Assembly: GCF_011759365.1 (NCBI RefSeq)
Contig: NZ_JAARLZ010000004.1
Coordinates: 62,001 to 126,000 of the forward strand
Direction: 5' to 3'
Origin: Luteibacter anthropi
GTDB lineage: Bacteria; Pseudomonadota; Gammaproteobacteria; Xanthomonadales; Rhodanobacteraceae
DNA length: 64,000 bases
Below are positions 18,416 to 30,782 of the stretch, piece by piece. Every line of letters begins with the position of its first letter. The stretch's first letter is position 1. A program made the position numbers and the translations under genes. The notes under the pieces are model-generated. The model had not been told where the DNA came from and ran no database searches. It saw only the letters and a program-made list of their open reading frames with translations.

Positions 18416-19197
18416 CTTGCGGTTGCGGCTCCTCGCTTCAGTCGTTTGTTCACGTCATCCAGCCAATCCTGAACATCGGCCGGGCTAGACAATGTGAACG
18501 TCGCGCATGACGGTGTGCGGTCACCCACGCGTATCGCATGGCCTGCGCGCGCCAGGACGACGGCAAACGCGTGTTCGTCGGTGAGGTCGTCGCCCAGGTA
18601 GATGGGCGTGCGTCCGCGAAAAGGCGGTTCATCGAGGAAGGCGGCCACGGCCACGCCCTTGTCCATGCCCCGCGGCTTGAACTCATAGACATGGCTACCT
18701 GGTTGCAGTTCGAAGCCGGGAAAGGCCGCGACCAGCACGGGAGCCCTGCGTCGTAGTTCGTCTTCGTACCCGGGGTGCTCGCGGCAATGCAGCGCCACCG
18801 ACCAGCTCTTGTCCTCGACCCGTACCCCGGGCAACTCGCGGGCCATGGCATGCGCCGCCGCGCGCAGTTTCGCCAGTTCGTCACGATCCACGGGCATGGT
18901 GCGGGTGTGGCCGGAAACATTGCGCCGTTCCAGTCCGTGCTGGCCGGCAGCGGCCCAGCGGGGGCGATCAAAGATGCGATCCAGGCCGTCGATGGCCCGG
19001 CCGCTGACCAGCGCGAGGGCGCCGCCGAGGGTATCGTGCAAGGCGTCCAGCGTCGCCATGAGGCCGGTGGCCGGGGCCACCTTGTCGGGATCGTCGGCGA
19101 AGGCAAGCAAGGTGCCGTCGGCGTCCAGGAACAGGGCGCAGTCGGGGGCGAGCAGGTCGAGCGGTGGGCGGGGCAGGATGTCGCGGGAGGCTGTCAC
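18412..19197 (-). CDS. otsB: Trehalose-6-phosphate phosphatase
   Basis: OtsB (261 aa) is a HAD-superfamily phosphatase that removes phosphate from trehalose-6-phosphate. Motif I is LFLDADGTLL with the nucleophilic Asp. Later motifs are ALVSGR and IYLGDDLTDEHAF. I start it at the GTG at 19197 because GGAG stands 5 nt before it; a TTG at 19218 in the same frame has no such site. It overlaps otsA by 4 nt. The pair is placed between pgeF and clpB, which are usually direct neighbours, so this looks like a lineage insertion. Confidence 0.92.
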   Translation of the reverse strand: MTASRDILPRPPLDLLAPDCALFLDADGTLLAFADDPDKVAPATGLMATLDALHDTLGGALALVSGRAIDGLDRIFDRPRWAAAGQHGLERRNVSGHTRTMPVDRDELAKLRAAAHAMARELPGVRVEDKSWSVALHCREHPGYEDELRRRAPVLVAAFPGFELQPGSHVYEFKPRGMDKGVAVAAFLDEPPFRGRTPIYLGDDLTDEHAFAVVLARAGHAIRVGDRTPSCATFTLSSPADVQDWLDDVNKRLKRGAATAR

Positions 19198-19276
19198 GGG
19201 GACTCCGGGGCGAGGCAACCGGTCGAGGATGCCTGTACGGACGTGAAAAAAGCGCTGCCAAAGACACCCCGTGCAC

Positions 19277-19306
19277 CGTTGAAGCCGCAGGATCTCACCC
19301 GCATCT
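19277..19306 (+). promoter_or_regulatory. Candidate sigma-32 heat-shock promoter of clpB
   Basis: CGTTGAAG (-35) and CCCGCATCT (-10), separated by 13 nt, resemble the sigma-32 consensus CTTGAAA / CCCCATNT. They lie about 70 nt before the clpB start. clpB is a heat-shock gene in other gammaproteobacteria. Confidence 0.6.
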
Positions 19307-19373
19307 GTGACGGCAGAGGCGGTCGCGGGGGAGGGCCCCGGGGCACGCCAGAACCTTTGGGAGAAACCATACG

Positions 19374-21956
<2,583 letters not shown>

Positions 21957-21960
21957 CCCA

Positions 21961-22043
21961 CCCTGTAGGAGCGCGCCTGCGCGCGACCGGTAAAACCGGA
22001 ATGCCCGGCAAACCCCGTTCGCGCGCAAGGCGCGCTCCTACAG
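21961..22043. repeat. REP-like inverted pair
   Basis: CCTGTAGGAGCGCGCCTG at the left and its inverse CAAGGCGCGCTCCTACAGG at the right, separated by about 40 bp, follow directly after clpB. The pair could fold into a stem that protects or ends the clpB mRNA. Confidence 0.8.
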
Positions 22044-22080
22044 GCCATAATGCGCGGCTGAGATAGCCGGAAATCCTTTC

Positions 22081-22377
22081 ATGCCCATCTACGAATTCCA
22101 GTGCCAGGCCTGCGGCCACCGCTTCGAGCGCCTGCAGAAGATGTCCGACGCCGACCCGTCCAACTGCCCGCAATGCGGCGAGCCACGGGTGGGCCGCATG
22201 CTCAGCGCGCCGCAGTTCCGGCTGGCCGGTGGCGGCTGGTATGAGACCGATTTCAAGAAAGACGGCGACAAGAAGCGCAATCTCGTCGAAGGATCTTCCG
22301 GCGCACCGGCGGCCGGCAGTGCCCCAGCGGCGCCAGCCAGCACCAGCAGCACCCCGTCGGGCGGCTCCGACGCCTGA
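22081..22377 (+). CDS. FmdB-family zinc-ribbon protein
   Basis: This is a 98-aa protein with the FmdB/CxxC_CxxC_SSSS N-terminus: MPIYEFQCQACGHRFERLQ, then CPQCGE, giving a four-Cys zinc ribbon. The rest is a low-complexity Ala/Ser/Pro tail. The family was named after a putative regulator of formamidase genes but its general role is unsettled. It stands just upstream of a DUF3011 gene and aspS. Confidence 0.85.
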   Translation: MPIYEFQCQACGHRFERLQKMSDADPSNCPQCGEPRVGRMLSAPQFRLAGGGWYETDFKKDGDKKRNLVEGSSGAPAAGSAPAAPASTSSTPSGGSDA

Positions 22378-22475
22378 CGGCGCAATGTTGGCGCAAGAAA
22401 TCGTTCAATCCGCGTTGCAAATTCCTGCGCTAGCGTACGTCCCAAGATCCATCTGAACGACGATAGGAGTGGGGT

Positions 22476-23030
22476 ATGCGCGCTGTACTGGGTGGCCTTG
22501 CCGTGGTGGCGATGGCGTTGACGATGAGTGCGGTGTCCCTTCCGGCGCATGCACAGCGCTACGGCGGGACCATCGATTGCGGCAGCAGCGACAACCGTCC
22601 GGGCCGCTGCCCGGTACCGTGGCGTGACGCCCGGCTGATCCGCCAGGACTCGAACTCTCCCTGCATCCGCGACCGCACCTGGGGCGTGGATCGCGACGGC
22701 ATCTGGGTGGACCGCGGCTGCCGCGGCATCTTTGCCGACGCTGGCGGTGGCTGGGGTGGTGGTCGTCCGGGCTGGGGCGGCGACCGTCCGCCTCCGCCGC
22801 CTCCGGGCTGGGGCGACCGTCCCTCCTGGGGTGGTCCGCAGCAGACCATCGACTGCGGCAGCAGCAACGGTCGCTGGGGGCATTGCAACATCGACACCCG
22901 TGGCCGCGTGCGTCTGGTGCGCCAGAACTCCGATTCGCCCTGTGACGAAGGCCGTACCTGGGGCGTGGATGGCAGCGGTATCTGGGTCGACAAGGGCTGT
23001 CGGGGCATCTTCTCCGTAGGCGGTCGCTGA
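22476..23030 (+). CDS. Exported DUF3011 protein with two repeats
   Basis: This is a 184-aa secreted protein with a signal peptide ending PAHAQ. Two copies of a roughly 55-residue domain begin TIDCGSS and end IWVD(R/K)GCRGIF, each with four conserved Cys. They are joined by a Gly/Pro-rich linker. This matches DUF3011, whose function is unknown. TAGGAGTGG lies before the ATG at 22476. The paired cysteines suggest a disulfide-stabilised periplasmic or extracellular fold. Confidence 0.8.
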   Translation: MRAVLGGLAVVAMALTMSAVSLPAHAQRYGGTIDCGSSDNRPGRCPVPWRDARLIRQDSNSPCIRDRTWGVDRDGIWVDRGCRGIFADAGGGWGGGRPGWGGDRPPPPPPGWGDRPSWGGPQQTIDCGSSNGRWGHCNIDTRGRVRLVRQNSDSPCDEGRTWGVDGSGIWVDKGCRGIFSVGGR

Positions 23031-23048
23031 GCCCGGCAAGGGTAGGGA

Positions 23049-23083
23049 AGACCCCGGATCGTGCTACGATCCGGGGTCTTTTC
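23049..23083 (+). terminator. Intrinsic terminator before aspS
   Basis: A perfect 12-bp stem GACCCCGGATCG / CGATCCGGGGTC with loop TGCTA and a T4 tail. It ends the DUF3011 transcript 20 nt after its stop and insulates aspS. Confidence 0.88.
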
Positions 23084-23126
23084 CCATGCCACAGACCGCT
23101 TTCGCGGTAGCCGGAGCTTCAAGCGC

Positions 23127-24893
23127 ATGCGCACCCATTTTTGCGGCCTCATCGACGAGTCGCTGATCGGCCAGGACGTCACCCTCTGCGGTTGGGTGAA
23201 CACCATCCGCCTGCAGAGCCACACGGCCTTCGTCGATCTGCGTGACCACCACGGCATCGCCCAGGTCGTCATCGAACGTGAGAATGCGGATGCCTTCGCG
23301 GTTGCCGGCGAGCTGGGTTACGAATACGTGGTGAAGGTCACCGGCCAGATCCGCAAGCGCCTGTCGGTGAACGACAAGCTCAAGACCGGCACCGTCGAGC
23401 TGGTGGCCGAAAAGGTCGAAATCCTCAATGCCGCGCGCGACCTGCCGTTCGCGCTGCACGAGACGCCCAACGAGGACATGCGGATGACCTACCGCTACCT
23501 CGACCTGCGTCGCCCCGAAATGCAGCACATGATGCGCACGCGTACATCGCTGGTCCGCGCCCTGCGCCGGTACCTCGACGATGCCGGCTTCCAGGACATC
23601 GAGACCCCGATCCTCACCAAGGCCACGCCGGAAGGCGCGCGCGATTACCTCGTGCCCAGCCGCGTGCACCCGGGCCAGTTCTACGCGCTGCCGCAGTCGC
23701 CGCAGCTGTTCAAGCAGATCCTGATGATGGCGGGCTTCGACCGCTACTACCAGATCGCCCGTTGCTTCCGCGACGAAGATCTCCGCGCCGACCGCCAGCC
23801 GGAGTTCACCCAGCTCGACCTCGAGTTCGCCTTCGTCGAAGAGCGTGACGTGCAGGACTTCGTGGAAGACCTGATCCGCCACGTGTTCCGCGAGGTGCGT
23901 GGCGTGGAGCTGGACGCCAGCTTCCCCCGCATGACCTACGCGGAGGCCATGCGCCGCTTTGGTTCCGACAAGCCCGACCTGCGCAATCCGCTGGAACTGG
24001 TCGACATTGCCGACGCGGTGAAGCACATCGAATTCAAGGTGTTCGCCGAACCGGCGAACGATCCCGCCGGTCGCGTCGTCGCACTGCGCGTGCCGGGTGG
24101 CGCCGCGCTCTCCCGCAAGGAGATCGACGGCATGGCGGAATTCGCCGCCAGGTACGGCGCCAAGGGCCTCGCCTGGCTGAAGGTCGACGACCTGGCCAAG
24201 GGCCGCGAGGGCATCAATTCGCCGGTAGCCAAGTTCCTCGACGATCCCGCGCTGGAGCAGGTACTGAAGCTCTCCGGTGCCGCCGACGGCGACATCGTGT
24301 TCTTCGGCGCAGGCCGCTGGAAGACGGTCACCGACTTCATGGGCGCCGTGCGCCTGAAGGTCGGCCGTGATCGCGACCTGGTGGAAAACACCTGGAAGCC
24401 GCTGTGGGTCACCGATTTCCCGATGTTCGAGTACGACGACGAAGAGCAGCGCTACGTGGCGCTGCACCACCCGTTCACGGCACCCAAGGTCGACGACATC
24501 GCCGACCTGCGCACGAATGCCGCCGTCGCGGTGAGCCGTGGCTACGACATGGTGCTCAACGGCAACGAGATCGGTGGCGGCTCCATCCGTATCCATCGTC
24601 CGGAAATGCAGAGCGCCGTGTTCGAACTGCTGGGCATCGGTGCGGAAGAGGCCGAGGGCAAGTTCGGCTTCCTGCTCAAGGCCCTGCGCATGGGCGCGCC
24701 GCCCCACGGCGGCCTGGCCTTCGGCATCGACCGCATCGCCGCCCTCATGGCCGGCACCGAGTCGATCCGCGACGTCATCGCCTTCCCGAAGACCACCAGC
24801 GCGCAGGATCTGATGACCGACGCGCCGTCGCCGGTTTCCGAGCCACAGCTGAAGGAGCTCCACGTCCGCGTGGCGGCGGAGGCCAAGGCCTGA
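23127..24893 (+). CDS. aspS: Aspartyl-tRNA synthetase
   Basis: AspRS (588 aa) charges tRNA-Asp. The ATG at 23127 gives [15 protein letters not shown], the canonical N-terminus; upstream sequence in frame lies within the terminator. Domains are the OB-fold anticodon-binding domain (1-110), the class II catalytic core with [18 protein letters not shown], the bacterial GAD insertion (about 290-420), and motif 3 [13 protein letters not shown] near the end. The length is typical of bacteria. Confidence 0.97.
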   Translation: MRTHFCGLIDESLIGQDVTLCGWVNTIRLQSHTAFVDLRDHHGIAQVVIERENADAFAVAGELGYEYVVKVTGQIRKRLSVNDKLKTGTVELVAEKVEILNAARDLPFALHETPNEDMRMTYRYLDLRRPEMQHMMRTRTSLVRALRRYLDDAGFQDIETPILTKATPEGARDYLVPSRVHPGQFYALPQSPQLFKQILMMAGFDRYYQIARCFRDEDLRADRQPEFTQLDLEFAFVEERDVQDFVEDLIRHVFREVRGVELDASFPRMTYAEAMRRFGSDKPDLRNPLELVDIADAVKHIEFKVFAEPANDPAGRVVALRVPGGAALSRKEIDGMAEFAARYGAKGLAWLKVDDLAKGREGINSPVAKFLDDPALEQVLKLSGAADGDIVFFGAGRWKTVTDFMGAVRLKVGRDRDLVENTWKPLWVTDFPMFEYDDEEQRYVALHHPFTAPKVDDIADLRTNAAVAVSRGYDMVLNGNEIGGGSIRIHRPEMQSAVFELLGIGAEEAEGKFGFLLKALRMGAPPHGGLAFGIDRIAALMAGTESIRDVIAFPKTTSAQDLMTDAPSPVSEPQLKELHVRVAAEAKA

Positions 24894-24909
24894 TCCGGGC
24901 CAGCCGCCG

Positions 24910-25545
24910 ATGAGCACCCCGCCTGACGATGTCCTGCTTCTCCATGGTCTGTGGATGCGGGGCTTCGCCATGGCGATGCTCCACCGGCGGCTTAAGGACG
25001 ACGGTTTTCGCGTCCACCAGTTCGAATACATGAGCGTCGCCGCGCCGCCCGAACAGGCCATCGCGCGGCTGCGCAAGCGCATCCGCGCCCTGGCACCGGC
25101 GCCAGTCCACGTGGTGGGGCACAGCCTCGGCGGCATCCTGGCCCTGCTGGCCTGCCGTGAAGACGACCTGCCCACCGGCCGCATCGTCTGCCTGGGTTCT
25201 CCACTCAACGGCAGCGGCGCGGCCCGCGGCCTCACGCATCGTTGGGGCGGCGACATGCTCCTGGGTCGCTCCCGCGAGTTGCTGGAACACGGCCTGGACC
25301 ACTGGGATGGCGGCCGCGAGGTCGGCATGATCGCCGGCCGGCAGCCCATGGGCCTGGGCGCTTTCGTAGGGGAGCTGGGCGACGAGCACGACGGCACCGT
25401 TGGCGTGGCGGAAACCCGCCTGCCGGGCCTGGCCGATCACTGCGTGCTGGAAACCAGCCACACGGGCATGCTCGTTTCGGCCGACGTCGCCCGCCAGGTA
25501 GCCTTTTTCCTCCGCGCCGGCCATTTCGAGCCCCACCCCCCGTAG
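24910..25545 (+). CDS. Alpha/beta-hydrolase, lipase-like
   Basis: This 211-aa protein has the alpha/beta-hydrolase features LLLHGLWM near the start, the nucleophile elbow VHVVGHSLGGI (Ser at about 74), and a late His in ETSHTGM. It resembles PGAP1/esterase-type short lipases. No signal peptide is seen, so it is probably cytoplasmic. It starts 16 nt after aspS. Its stop codon TAG is the first part of a REP-like element (TAGGAGCGCG), so the C-terminus (HFEPHPP) may have been shaped by that repeat. Confidence 0.75.
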   Translation: MSTPPDDVLLLHGLWMRGFAMAMLHRRLKDDGFRVHQFEYMSVAAPPEQAIARLRKRIRALAPAPVHVVGHSLGGILALLACREDDLPTGRIVCLGSPLNGSGAARGLTHRWGGDMLLGRSRELLEHGLDHWDGGREVGMIAGRQPMGLGAFVGELGDEHDGTVGVAETRLPGLADHCVLETSHTGMLVSADVARQVAFFLRAGHFEPHPP

Positions 25546-25700
25546 GAGCGCGCCCCGCGCGCGACCGCCCAGGCGCCGGTCACCCATTCCCTTGTAGGAG
25601 CGCGCCTTGCGCGCGACCACCCAAGGCCGGGCAACAGGCCAGGGGCTCGCCAGTCTTAAAGCGCGAGGCCCCCCAGGTCGCGCGCAGGCGCGCTCCTACA
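25541..25700. repeat. Cluster of three REP-like elements
   Basis: Two direct copies, CGTAGGAGCGCGCCCC at 25541 and TTGTAGGAGCGCGCC at 25592, are followed by an inverted copy, CGCGCTCCTACA, ending near 25700. The first supplies the stop codon of the hydrolase gene and the last ends 60 nt before yebC. Confidence 0.82.
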
Positions 25701-25759
25701 TGCAACCCACTTCCGCTAGAATCCCGCCCCTGTCCGTCCGGTAACTCCAGGAAACGCCC

Positions 25760-26506
25760 ATGGGTAGAGGCCCGTCCATCGAAGGTCGCAAGAATGCCGA
25801 AGACGCCAAGCGCGCCAAGGTGTTCACGAAGCTGATCCGCGAAATCACCATCGCCACGCGTGGCGGCGTGCCCGACCCCAATGGCAACCCGCGCCTGCGC
25901 GCTGCCATGGACAAGGCCCTGGCCGCCAACATGACCAAGGACACCATCGAGCGCGCCATCAAGCGCGGCTCGGGTGCCGACGGCGGTGCCGACATGCACG
26001 AGATCCGCTACGAGGGCTACGGCCCGGCGGGCACCGCGCTCATCATCGACTGCGTCACTGACAACCAGACCCGCACCGTCGCCGACGTGCGCGCGGCGCT
26101 GAACAAGCTCGGCGGCAACATGGGCACCACCAATTCGGTGGCCTTCCAGTTCACCCGCGTGGGCCAGGTGCTGGTACACACCGGTGGCGATGCCGACGTC
26201 GAGGCGAAGCTTGAAGAAGCCGCCATCGAGAACAACGCCGAAGATATCGTCATAGAGAACGGCATCGGCACGGTGCTGCTGGCGGCCGACCCGGTCGCGG
26301 TGGAAGCCATGCGCAAGGCGCTTGCGGAAGCAAAGTTCGACGTCGAAAGCTCCGACGTGGTGATGCGCCCCAACGGCCCTCTCGTCACCCCGACGGGCGA
26401 GGCCCTCGAGCAGTTCGAGAAGCTGCTCGAACGCCTCGACAGCCTCGACGATGTCGACGAGGTCTATCACAACGCCGTGCTTCCCTCGGAAGCCGGGGAC
26501 GCGTGA
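25760..26506 (+). CDS. yebC: YebC/PmpR-family regulator (TACO1-like)
   Basis: This 248-aa member of the YebC family begins [20 protein letters not shown], with the conserved [10 protein letters not shown] and [10 protein letters not shown] motifs. Family members bind DNA or act on ribosomes stalled at proline runs; both roles are reported. It stands before ruvC as in most gammaproteobacteria (yebC-ruvC-ruvA-ruvB). Confidence 0.93.
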   Translation: MGRGPSIEGRKNAEDAKRAKVFTKLIREITIATRGGVPDPNGNPRLRAAMDKALAANMTKDTIERAIKRGSGADGGADMHEIRYEGYGPAGTALIIDCVTDNQTRTVADVRAALNKLGGNMGTTNSVAFQFTRVGQVLVHTGGDADVEAKLEEAAIENNAEDIVIENGIGTVLLAADPVAVEAMRKALAEAKFDVESSDVVMRPNGPLVTPTGEALEQFEKLLERLDSLDDVDEVYHNAVLPSEAGDA

Positions 26507-26549
26507 GGCCCTTCGGGCCCCACGTCGTTCACGCGTTTCCCTCGCTGTC

Positions 26550-27071
26550 ATGACCCGCATCCTAGGTATCGATCCGGGTAGCCAGCGCACGGGCGTCGGG
26601 GTGATCGACGTGGCGGACAACGGCGCGCTGAGCCATGTCTGGCACGGCGCGCTGGCTGTCGCCGGGGAGGCTACCTTCCCGCTGCGCCTGAAACGCATCT
26701 TTGACGAACTCTGCGCCATCATCGGTACGCACGTTCCGGCGGAAGCCGCGATCGAGCGCGTGTTCATGGCCCGCAACGCCGACTCCGCCCTGAAACTGGG
26801 GCAGGCGCGTGGTGCGGCTATCTGTGCCGTGGTCAGCCAGGGAATCGTCGTGCACGAATATGCTGCGACCGAGGTGAAGCAGGCAGTGGTCGGTACCGGC
26901 CGCGCCGACAAGACCCAGGTCCAGCACATGATCGGGATGATCCTCGGCCTCAAGGGGCCGTTGCAGGCGGACGCCGCCGACGCACTGGCGATCGCCATCG
27001 CCCATGCGCACACCCGATCCAGCATTGAACGCGTGGGTATCCCGCGCACGGCCTGGAGACGACGCCGATGA
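26550..27071 (+). CDS. ruvC: Holliday junction resolvase RuvC
   Basis: RuvC (173 aa, same as E. coli) cuts Holliday junctions. It begins [17 protein letters not shown] with the first catalytic Asp. The Glu in AAIERVFM and the late Asp cluster [12 protein letters not shown] complete the active site. The start at 26550 follows yebC by 43 nt. Its stop overlaps the ruvA start by 4 nt. Confidence 0.96.
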   Translation: MTRILGIDPGSQRTGVGVIDVADNGALSHVWHGALAVAGEATFPLRLKRIFDELCAIIGTHVPAEAAIERVFMARNADSALKLGQARGAAICAVVSQGIVVHEYAATEVKQAVVGTGRADKTQVQHMIGMILGLKGPLQADAADALAIAIAHAHTRSSIERVGIPRTAWRRRR

Positions 27072-27664
27072 TCGGTCGCTTGCGCGGCACCCTGATAAGC
27101 AAGCAGCCTCCGTCGCTCCTCGTTGAAGTGGGCGGCGTGGGTTACGACGTCGATGCACCGATGTCGACCATCTACGACCTGCCGGCCACCGGCAAGGAAG
27201 TGATCCTGCTCATCCATTACGCGGTGAAGGAAGACGGCGTTTCTCTTTACGGCTTCATGCACGAAGCCGAGCGGGCCATGTTCCGCAACCTGCTGAAGGT
27301 GAGCGGCATCGGCGCAAAGATCGCGCTGGCCGTGCTCTCCGGCGTATCCACCGATGAGCTGTCGCGCCTGGTGCACACGGGCGACGTGGTGGCGCTGACC
27401 AAGATCCCCGGCATCGGCAAGAAAACGGCCGAACGCATGGTGGTGGAGCTGCGCGACCGCGTGGATGCCACAGGCGTGCGCTTGCCCGTGTCCACGTCCG
27501 CCGGCGCCGCACCGCTCGATCCGGCGGGCGAAGCCACCGTGGCGCTCCAGCAACTCGGCTACAAGCCGCCTGAGGCCCTGCGCCTCGTCACCAAGGTGAG
27601 CGCCGAAGGCGACACCGCAGAAACCATCATCCGCAAGGCGCTTCGCGCCGCGCTGGGAAGCTGA
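27068..27664 (+). CDS. ruvA: Holliday junction branch-migration protein RuvA
   Basis: RuvA (198 aa) forms the tetramer that binds Holliday junctions and guides the RuvB motor. The N-terminal OB fold begins [15 protein letters not shown]. The two helix-hairpin-helix motifs are [15 protein letters not shown] and [13 protein letters not shown]. The C-terminal domain that touches RuvB is present. In this genome ruvB is not next to ruvA; kup and a small accessory island separate them. Confidence 0.96.
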   Translation: MIGRLRGTLISKQPPSLLVEVGGVGYDVDAPMSTIYDLPATGKEVILLIHYAVKEDGVSLYGFMHEAERAMFRNLLKVSGIGAKIALAVLSGVSTDELSRLVHTGDVVALTKIPGIGKKTAERMVVELRDRVDATGVRLPVSTSAGAAPLDPAGEATVALQQLGYKPPEALRLVTKVSAEGDTAETIIRKALRAALGS

Positions 27665-27669
27665 TACCC

Positions 27670-29568
27670 ATGGGCATGACTCACGCCGAAGAACTCCGCA
27701 ACGCGCACGGCAAGAAGCTGGCGACTCTCGCCCTTGGTGCCATCGGCGTCGTCTTCGGCGACATCGGCACCAGCCCGCTGTACACCATGAAGGAGACCCT
27801 TGGCACGCACGGCATGACGCCCCAGCCGGCGGCCGTACTCGGCGTGCTGTCGCTGATCTTCTGGTCGCTGCTGATCGTGATCTCGCTCAAGTACGTCACC
27901 TTCGTGATGCGGGCGGACAACAAGGGCGAGGGCGGCATCATGGCGCTGATGGCGCTGGCCCAGCGCAGTGTCAGTGGCTCGCCGCGCGCTCGCTGGGTGC
28001 TGGCGGCCATCGGTATTTTTGGTGCCTCGCTGTTCTATGGCGATGGCGTCATCACGCCCGCCATGTCCGTACTGTCCGCAGTGGAAGGTATCGAGGTGGC
28101 TGCGCCATCGCTGGATACCTACGTGTTGCCCATCTGCCTTGTGATCCTGCTGGCGCTCTTCGCCATCCAGCGTCATGGCACCAACCTGGTCGGCAAGGCC
28201 TTTGCGCCTGTCATGTGCGTGTGGTTCATCGTGGTAGCCATACTCGGCCTGCGCCAGGTGATCCAGCATCCGCAGGTGCTGTGGGCGGTGAATCCCACCT
28301 ACGCCGTGCAGTTCTTCATGGAGCACGGCAAACAGGCCTTCATCGCCCTGGGTGGCGTGGTGCTGGCGCTTACCGGCGGTGAGGCGCTGTATGCCGACAT
28401 GGGCCACTTCGGCAAGAAGCCCATCCGCTATGCATGGTTCTTCTTTGTACTGCCGGCCCTGCTGATCAACTACTTCGGTCAGGGCGCGTTGCTGCTCAGC
28501 GACCCGTCGGCCATCGAAAACCCGTTCTATAAGCTCGTGCCCGAGTCGCTGCTCTATCCGATGATCGCCCTGGCGACCGCGGCGGCGGTGATTGCTTCGC
28601 AGGCCGTGATTTCCGGTGCCTTCTCGATGACCCGCGAAGCCATGTCGCTGGGCTACTCGCCGCGCATGGCCGTGGTGCACACCTCGCGCGAGATGTCCGG
28701 CCAGATCTTCGTGCCGTGGATCAACCGCATGCTGCTGGTGCTGGTACTGCTGGCGGTGGTGGGCTTCCGTTCGTCGAACAACCTCGGCGCGGCTTACGGC
28801 ATTGCCGTGACCGGCACCATGACCATGACGACCCTGCTGGCCCTGGTGGTCGCCAAGCGCCGCTGGAACTGGCACTGGTCGGCCGTGATCACCGTTGGCG
28901 TCATTTTCCTCATCGTGGACCTGGCATTCTTCGGCGCCAACGCGCTCAAGATCGCCCATGGTGGCTGGTTCCCGCTGGTGCTTGGCGTGGTGATCTTCAC
29001 TGTGATGACCACCTGGCGTCGCGGTCGCGACCTCGTGGTACGCGAGATCAAGCAGTCGGGCCTGGCCCTGGCACCGTTCGTCGAGAACATCGCCGACCAT
29101 CCGCCGCTGCGCGTGCCGGGTACGGCCGTGTTCCTCACGGCCAACCAGCACTCCGTGCCGCACGCGATGCTGCACAACCTCAAGCACAACAAGGTGCTGC
29201 ATGAGCGCAACGTGCTGCTCACCGTGGAAATGCTGGAAACGCCTGTGGCGGAATACGACGAGCGCATGGAGCTCATCGAGTACGGCGGCGGCTTCTATGG
29301 CCTGCAGCTGCGTTACGGCTTTGCCGAAGACCCGAACATTCCCGTTTCCCTGCAACGTGCCAGCAGCCTGGGCATCGACTTCGACATGATGGACACCACG
29401 TTCTTCCTGTCCCGCGAAAACATCGTGGCCGACGCCCGCCGCCCCGGCATGGCGCTGTGGCGCGACAAGCTGTTCGCCTTCCTGGCACGCAACGCGATGC
29501 CGGCCACGGCGTTCTTCCAGATTCCGGGTAATCGCCTGATCGAGTTGGGCGCCCAGGTCGAGATTTGA
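27670..29568 (+). CDS. kup: Low-affinity potassium transporter Kup
   Basis: Kup (632 aa) is a K+/H+ symporter of the KUP/HAK family. It has about 12 membrane segments in the first 440 residues and a cytoplasmic C-terminal domain. Family motifs are visible: GVVFGDIGTSPLYT near the start, GDGVITPAMSVLSA and LTGGEALYADMGHFG. It starts 5 nt after ruvA, so it may share that transcript although the function is unrelated. Confidence 0.95.
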   Translation: MGMTHAEELRNAHGKKLATLALGAIGVVFGDIGTSPLYTMKETLGTHGMTPQPAAVLGVLSLIFWSLLIVISLKYVTFVMRADNKGEGGIMALMALAQRSVSGSPRARWVLAAIGIFGASLFYGDGVITPAMSVLSAVEGIEVAAPSLDTYVLPICLVILLALFAIQRHGTNLVGKAFAPVMCVWFIVVAILGLRQVIQHPQVLWAVNPTYAVQFFMEHGKQAFIALGGVVLALTGGEALYADMGHFGKKPIRYAWFFFVLPALLINYFGQGALLLSDPSAIENPFYKLVPESLLYPMIALATAAAVIASQAVISGAFSMTREAMSLGYSPRMAVVHTSREMSGQIFVPWINRMLLVLVLLAVVGFRSSNNLGAAYGIAVTGTMTMTTLLALVVAKRRWNWHWSAVITVGVIFLIVDLAFFGANALKIAHGGWFPLVLGVVIFTVMTTWRRGRDLVVREIKQSGLALAPFVENIADHPPLRVPGTAVFLTANQHSVPHAMLHNLKHNKVLHERNVLLTVEMLETPVAEYDERMELIEYGGGFYGLQLRYGFAEDPNIPVSLQRASSLGIDFDMMDTTFFLSRENIVADARRPGMALWRDKLFAFLARNAMPATAFFQIPGNRLIELGAQVEI

Positions 29569-29632
29569 TCGATGCCGATAGATGGCTGCTGTAAGGTAGC
29601 CATCGTCAGCGATCAAGGCTTGCTAAAGACCA

Positions 29633-30421
29633 TCAGCTCTCGACGAGTTTGCGCGCGATATCGAGAAGTCTCGCCTGATTCTCCGCGCGGGCCTCCGGAT
29701 GAAGCGGCTGCAGTTGCAATGAATAGAGCTTCCGCTCGTTGGCCCAGCCGATGGTTACGAGAGTACGTCCCGAGGCGTCGCGGGCCGTCCTGGCGGTGCC
29801 CGGCTGGCCATTGACCTCGATATTCACCCATTCCTTGATCATGGTGACGGACTCTTTTCCTGCAGCGTGATCGGTTTCATTGAGGATCACGACGCCAAGT
29901 TCAGGGACGTCGAAGCTGCGCCCCAGCCCTGTCCACTTTCCACGGACGTGGCTACCGCCGAAGCGGACCTCCAGCAAGCTCGCCGCCGATAGTTCGGATG
30001 ATCCCAGGTCTACCGGTTCGACCAGGAGATCATCTTTAACATCTCCAAGGGAGGCAAAAGCCCGATCATGTCGAGGCACATGACTAAGCTCAGACGCCGA
30101 TCTCATTGCCGCCCGGGTGCTGGCGACTTCGCTGACCTCGGCCGAATAAAATCCTTGGCTGCGCTGTTGTGCGATCTGTTTTCGCTCGATGTCGGCGTAC
30201 TCCGCCGTGCTCCAGGATTCGCTCAAAGGAACAATGTGCAGCCCGGGTGCCGGATTGACTTTACCCAGATCGACCCCCTCGTCATGCGCGTCCTGAATCT
30301 GTGAGCGGGACAGTGTCGGTAGCGACATGCCGGAACTTGCAACGGCATGCGCGTGAGCCGGGGGTACGTAGCTGGAGAGATAGATGACAGACAAGGCGTA
30401 CATTAGATTTCGGGTTGTCAT
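29633..30421 (-). CDS. Exported protein of unknown function
   Basis: This is a 262-aa protein with a signal peptide (MTTRNLMYALSVIYLSSY, ending near PPAHAHA). The ATG at 30421 is chosen because it opens the signal sequence; it lies one base after the upstream stop (TGAGATG), so translation is coupled. The C-terminal 70 residues (INVEVNGQPG-like region, then IGWANERKLYSLQLQPL and an IARKL end) resemble by eye the small beta-rich DUF4367-like domains, but this is weak. A truncated relative of this same C-terminal domain is encoded at 31086-31403. Function is not recognised. Confidence 0.6.
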   Translation of the reverse strand: MTTRNLMYALSVIYLSSYVPPAHAHAVASSGMSLPTLSRSQIQDAHDEGVDLGKVNPAPGLHIVPLSESWSTAEYADIERKQIAQQRSQGFYSAEVSEVASTRAAMRSASELSHVPRHDRAFASLGDVKDDLLVEPVDLGSSELSAASLLEVRFGGSHVRGKWTGLGRSFDVPELGVVILNETDHAAGKESVTMIKEWVNIEVNGQPGTARTARDASGRTLVTIGWANERKLYSLQLQPLHPEARAENQARLLDIARKLVES

Positions 30422-30422
30422 C

Positions 30423-30782
30423 TCACCATTCTCCCAGGTTGCAATCGGTGGCAATCGTTTGTGTGTAGCGGTGCAAGCCTTGTTCGTCGACGAATAGATG
30501 CGTTCCGGTTACTGTGTTTCGATTCCTGTCGAATTGATCTCCTGCATAGGATCGCCAGGTAAAAGCTTTTCGTGCCGCTACCGTATGTCCGTGAACCGCC
30601 CCGAGCCCCGTGTGGGCGCTATAGGTGGTCATCCAATGCTTATTGAACTGTGGTCGGTCGTAGGTGACTGACTCATTGATGGCGCCAGCGACGCAATTCG
30701 CACGGCTGAGTGCTTTGATGGTCGCGGAAGCATCTGCCGCTGCTGTAGCGAAAACAGCCGCTGCAAATATTCGAGCTTTCAT
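30423..30782 (-). CDS. Small exported protein of unknown function
   Basis: This 119-aa protein has a signal peptide (MKARIFAAAVFATAAADASA) and two cysteines (in RANCVAG and ATDCNLGEW) that could form a disulfide. The body is rich in Thr, His and aromatic residues and has no recognised motif. It is the first gene of a two-gene operon with the 262-aa exported protein. The pair sits in a variable spot between kup and ruvB, which suggests accessory DNA. An effector/partner relation is possible but unproven. Confidence 0.55.
   Translation of the reverse strand: MKARIFAAAVFATAAADASATIKALSRANCVAGAINESVTYDRPQFNKHWMTTYSAHTGLGAVHGHTVAARKAFTWRSYAGDQFDRNRNTVTGTHLFVDEQGLHRYTQTIATDCNLGEW

Noticed and set aside
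23064-25397. A long minus-strand open frame opposite aspS and the hydrolase
   Set aside because: It is a reverse-strand shadow of aspS; composition and lack of a start site do not support a gene.
27559-29616. A long minus-strand open frame opposite kup
   Set aside because: It is His/Gln/Arg-rich antisense of kup with no recognisable domain.
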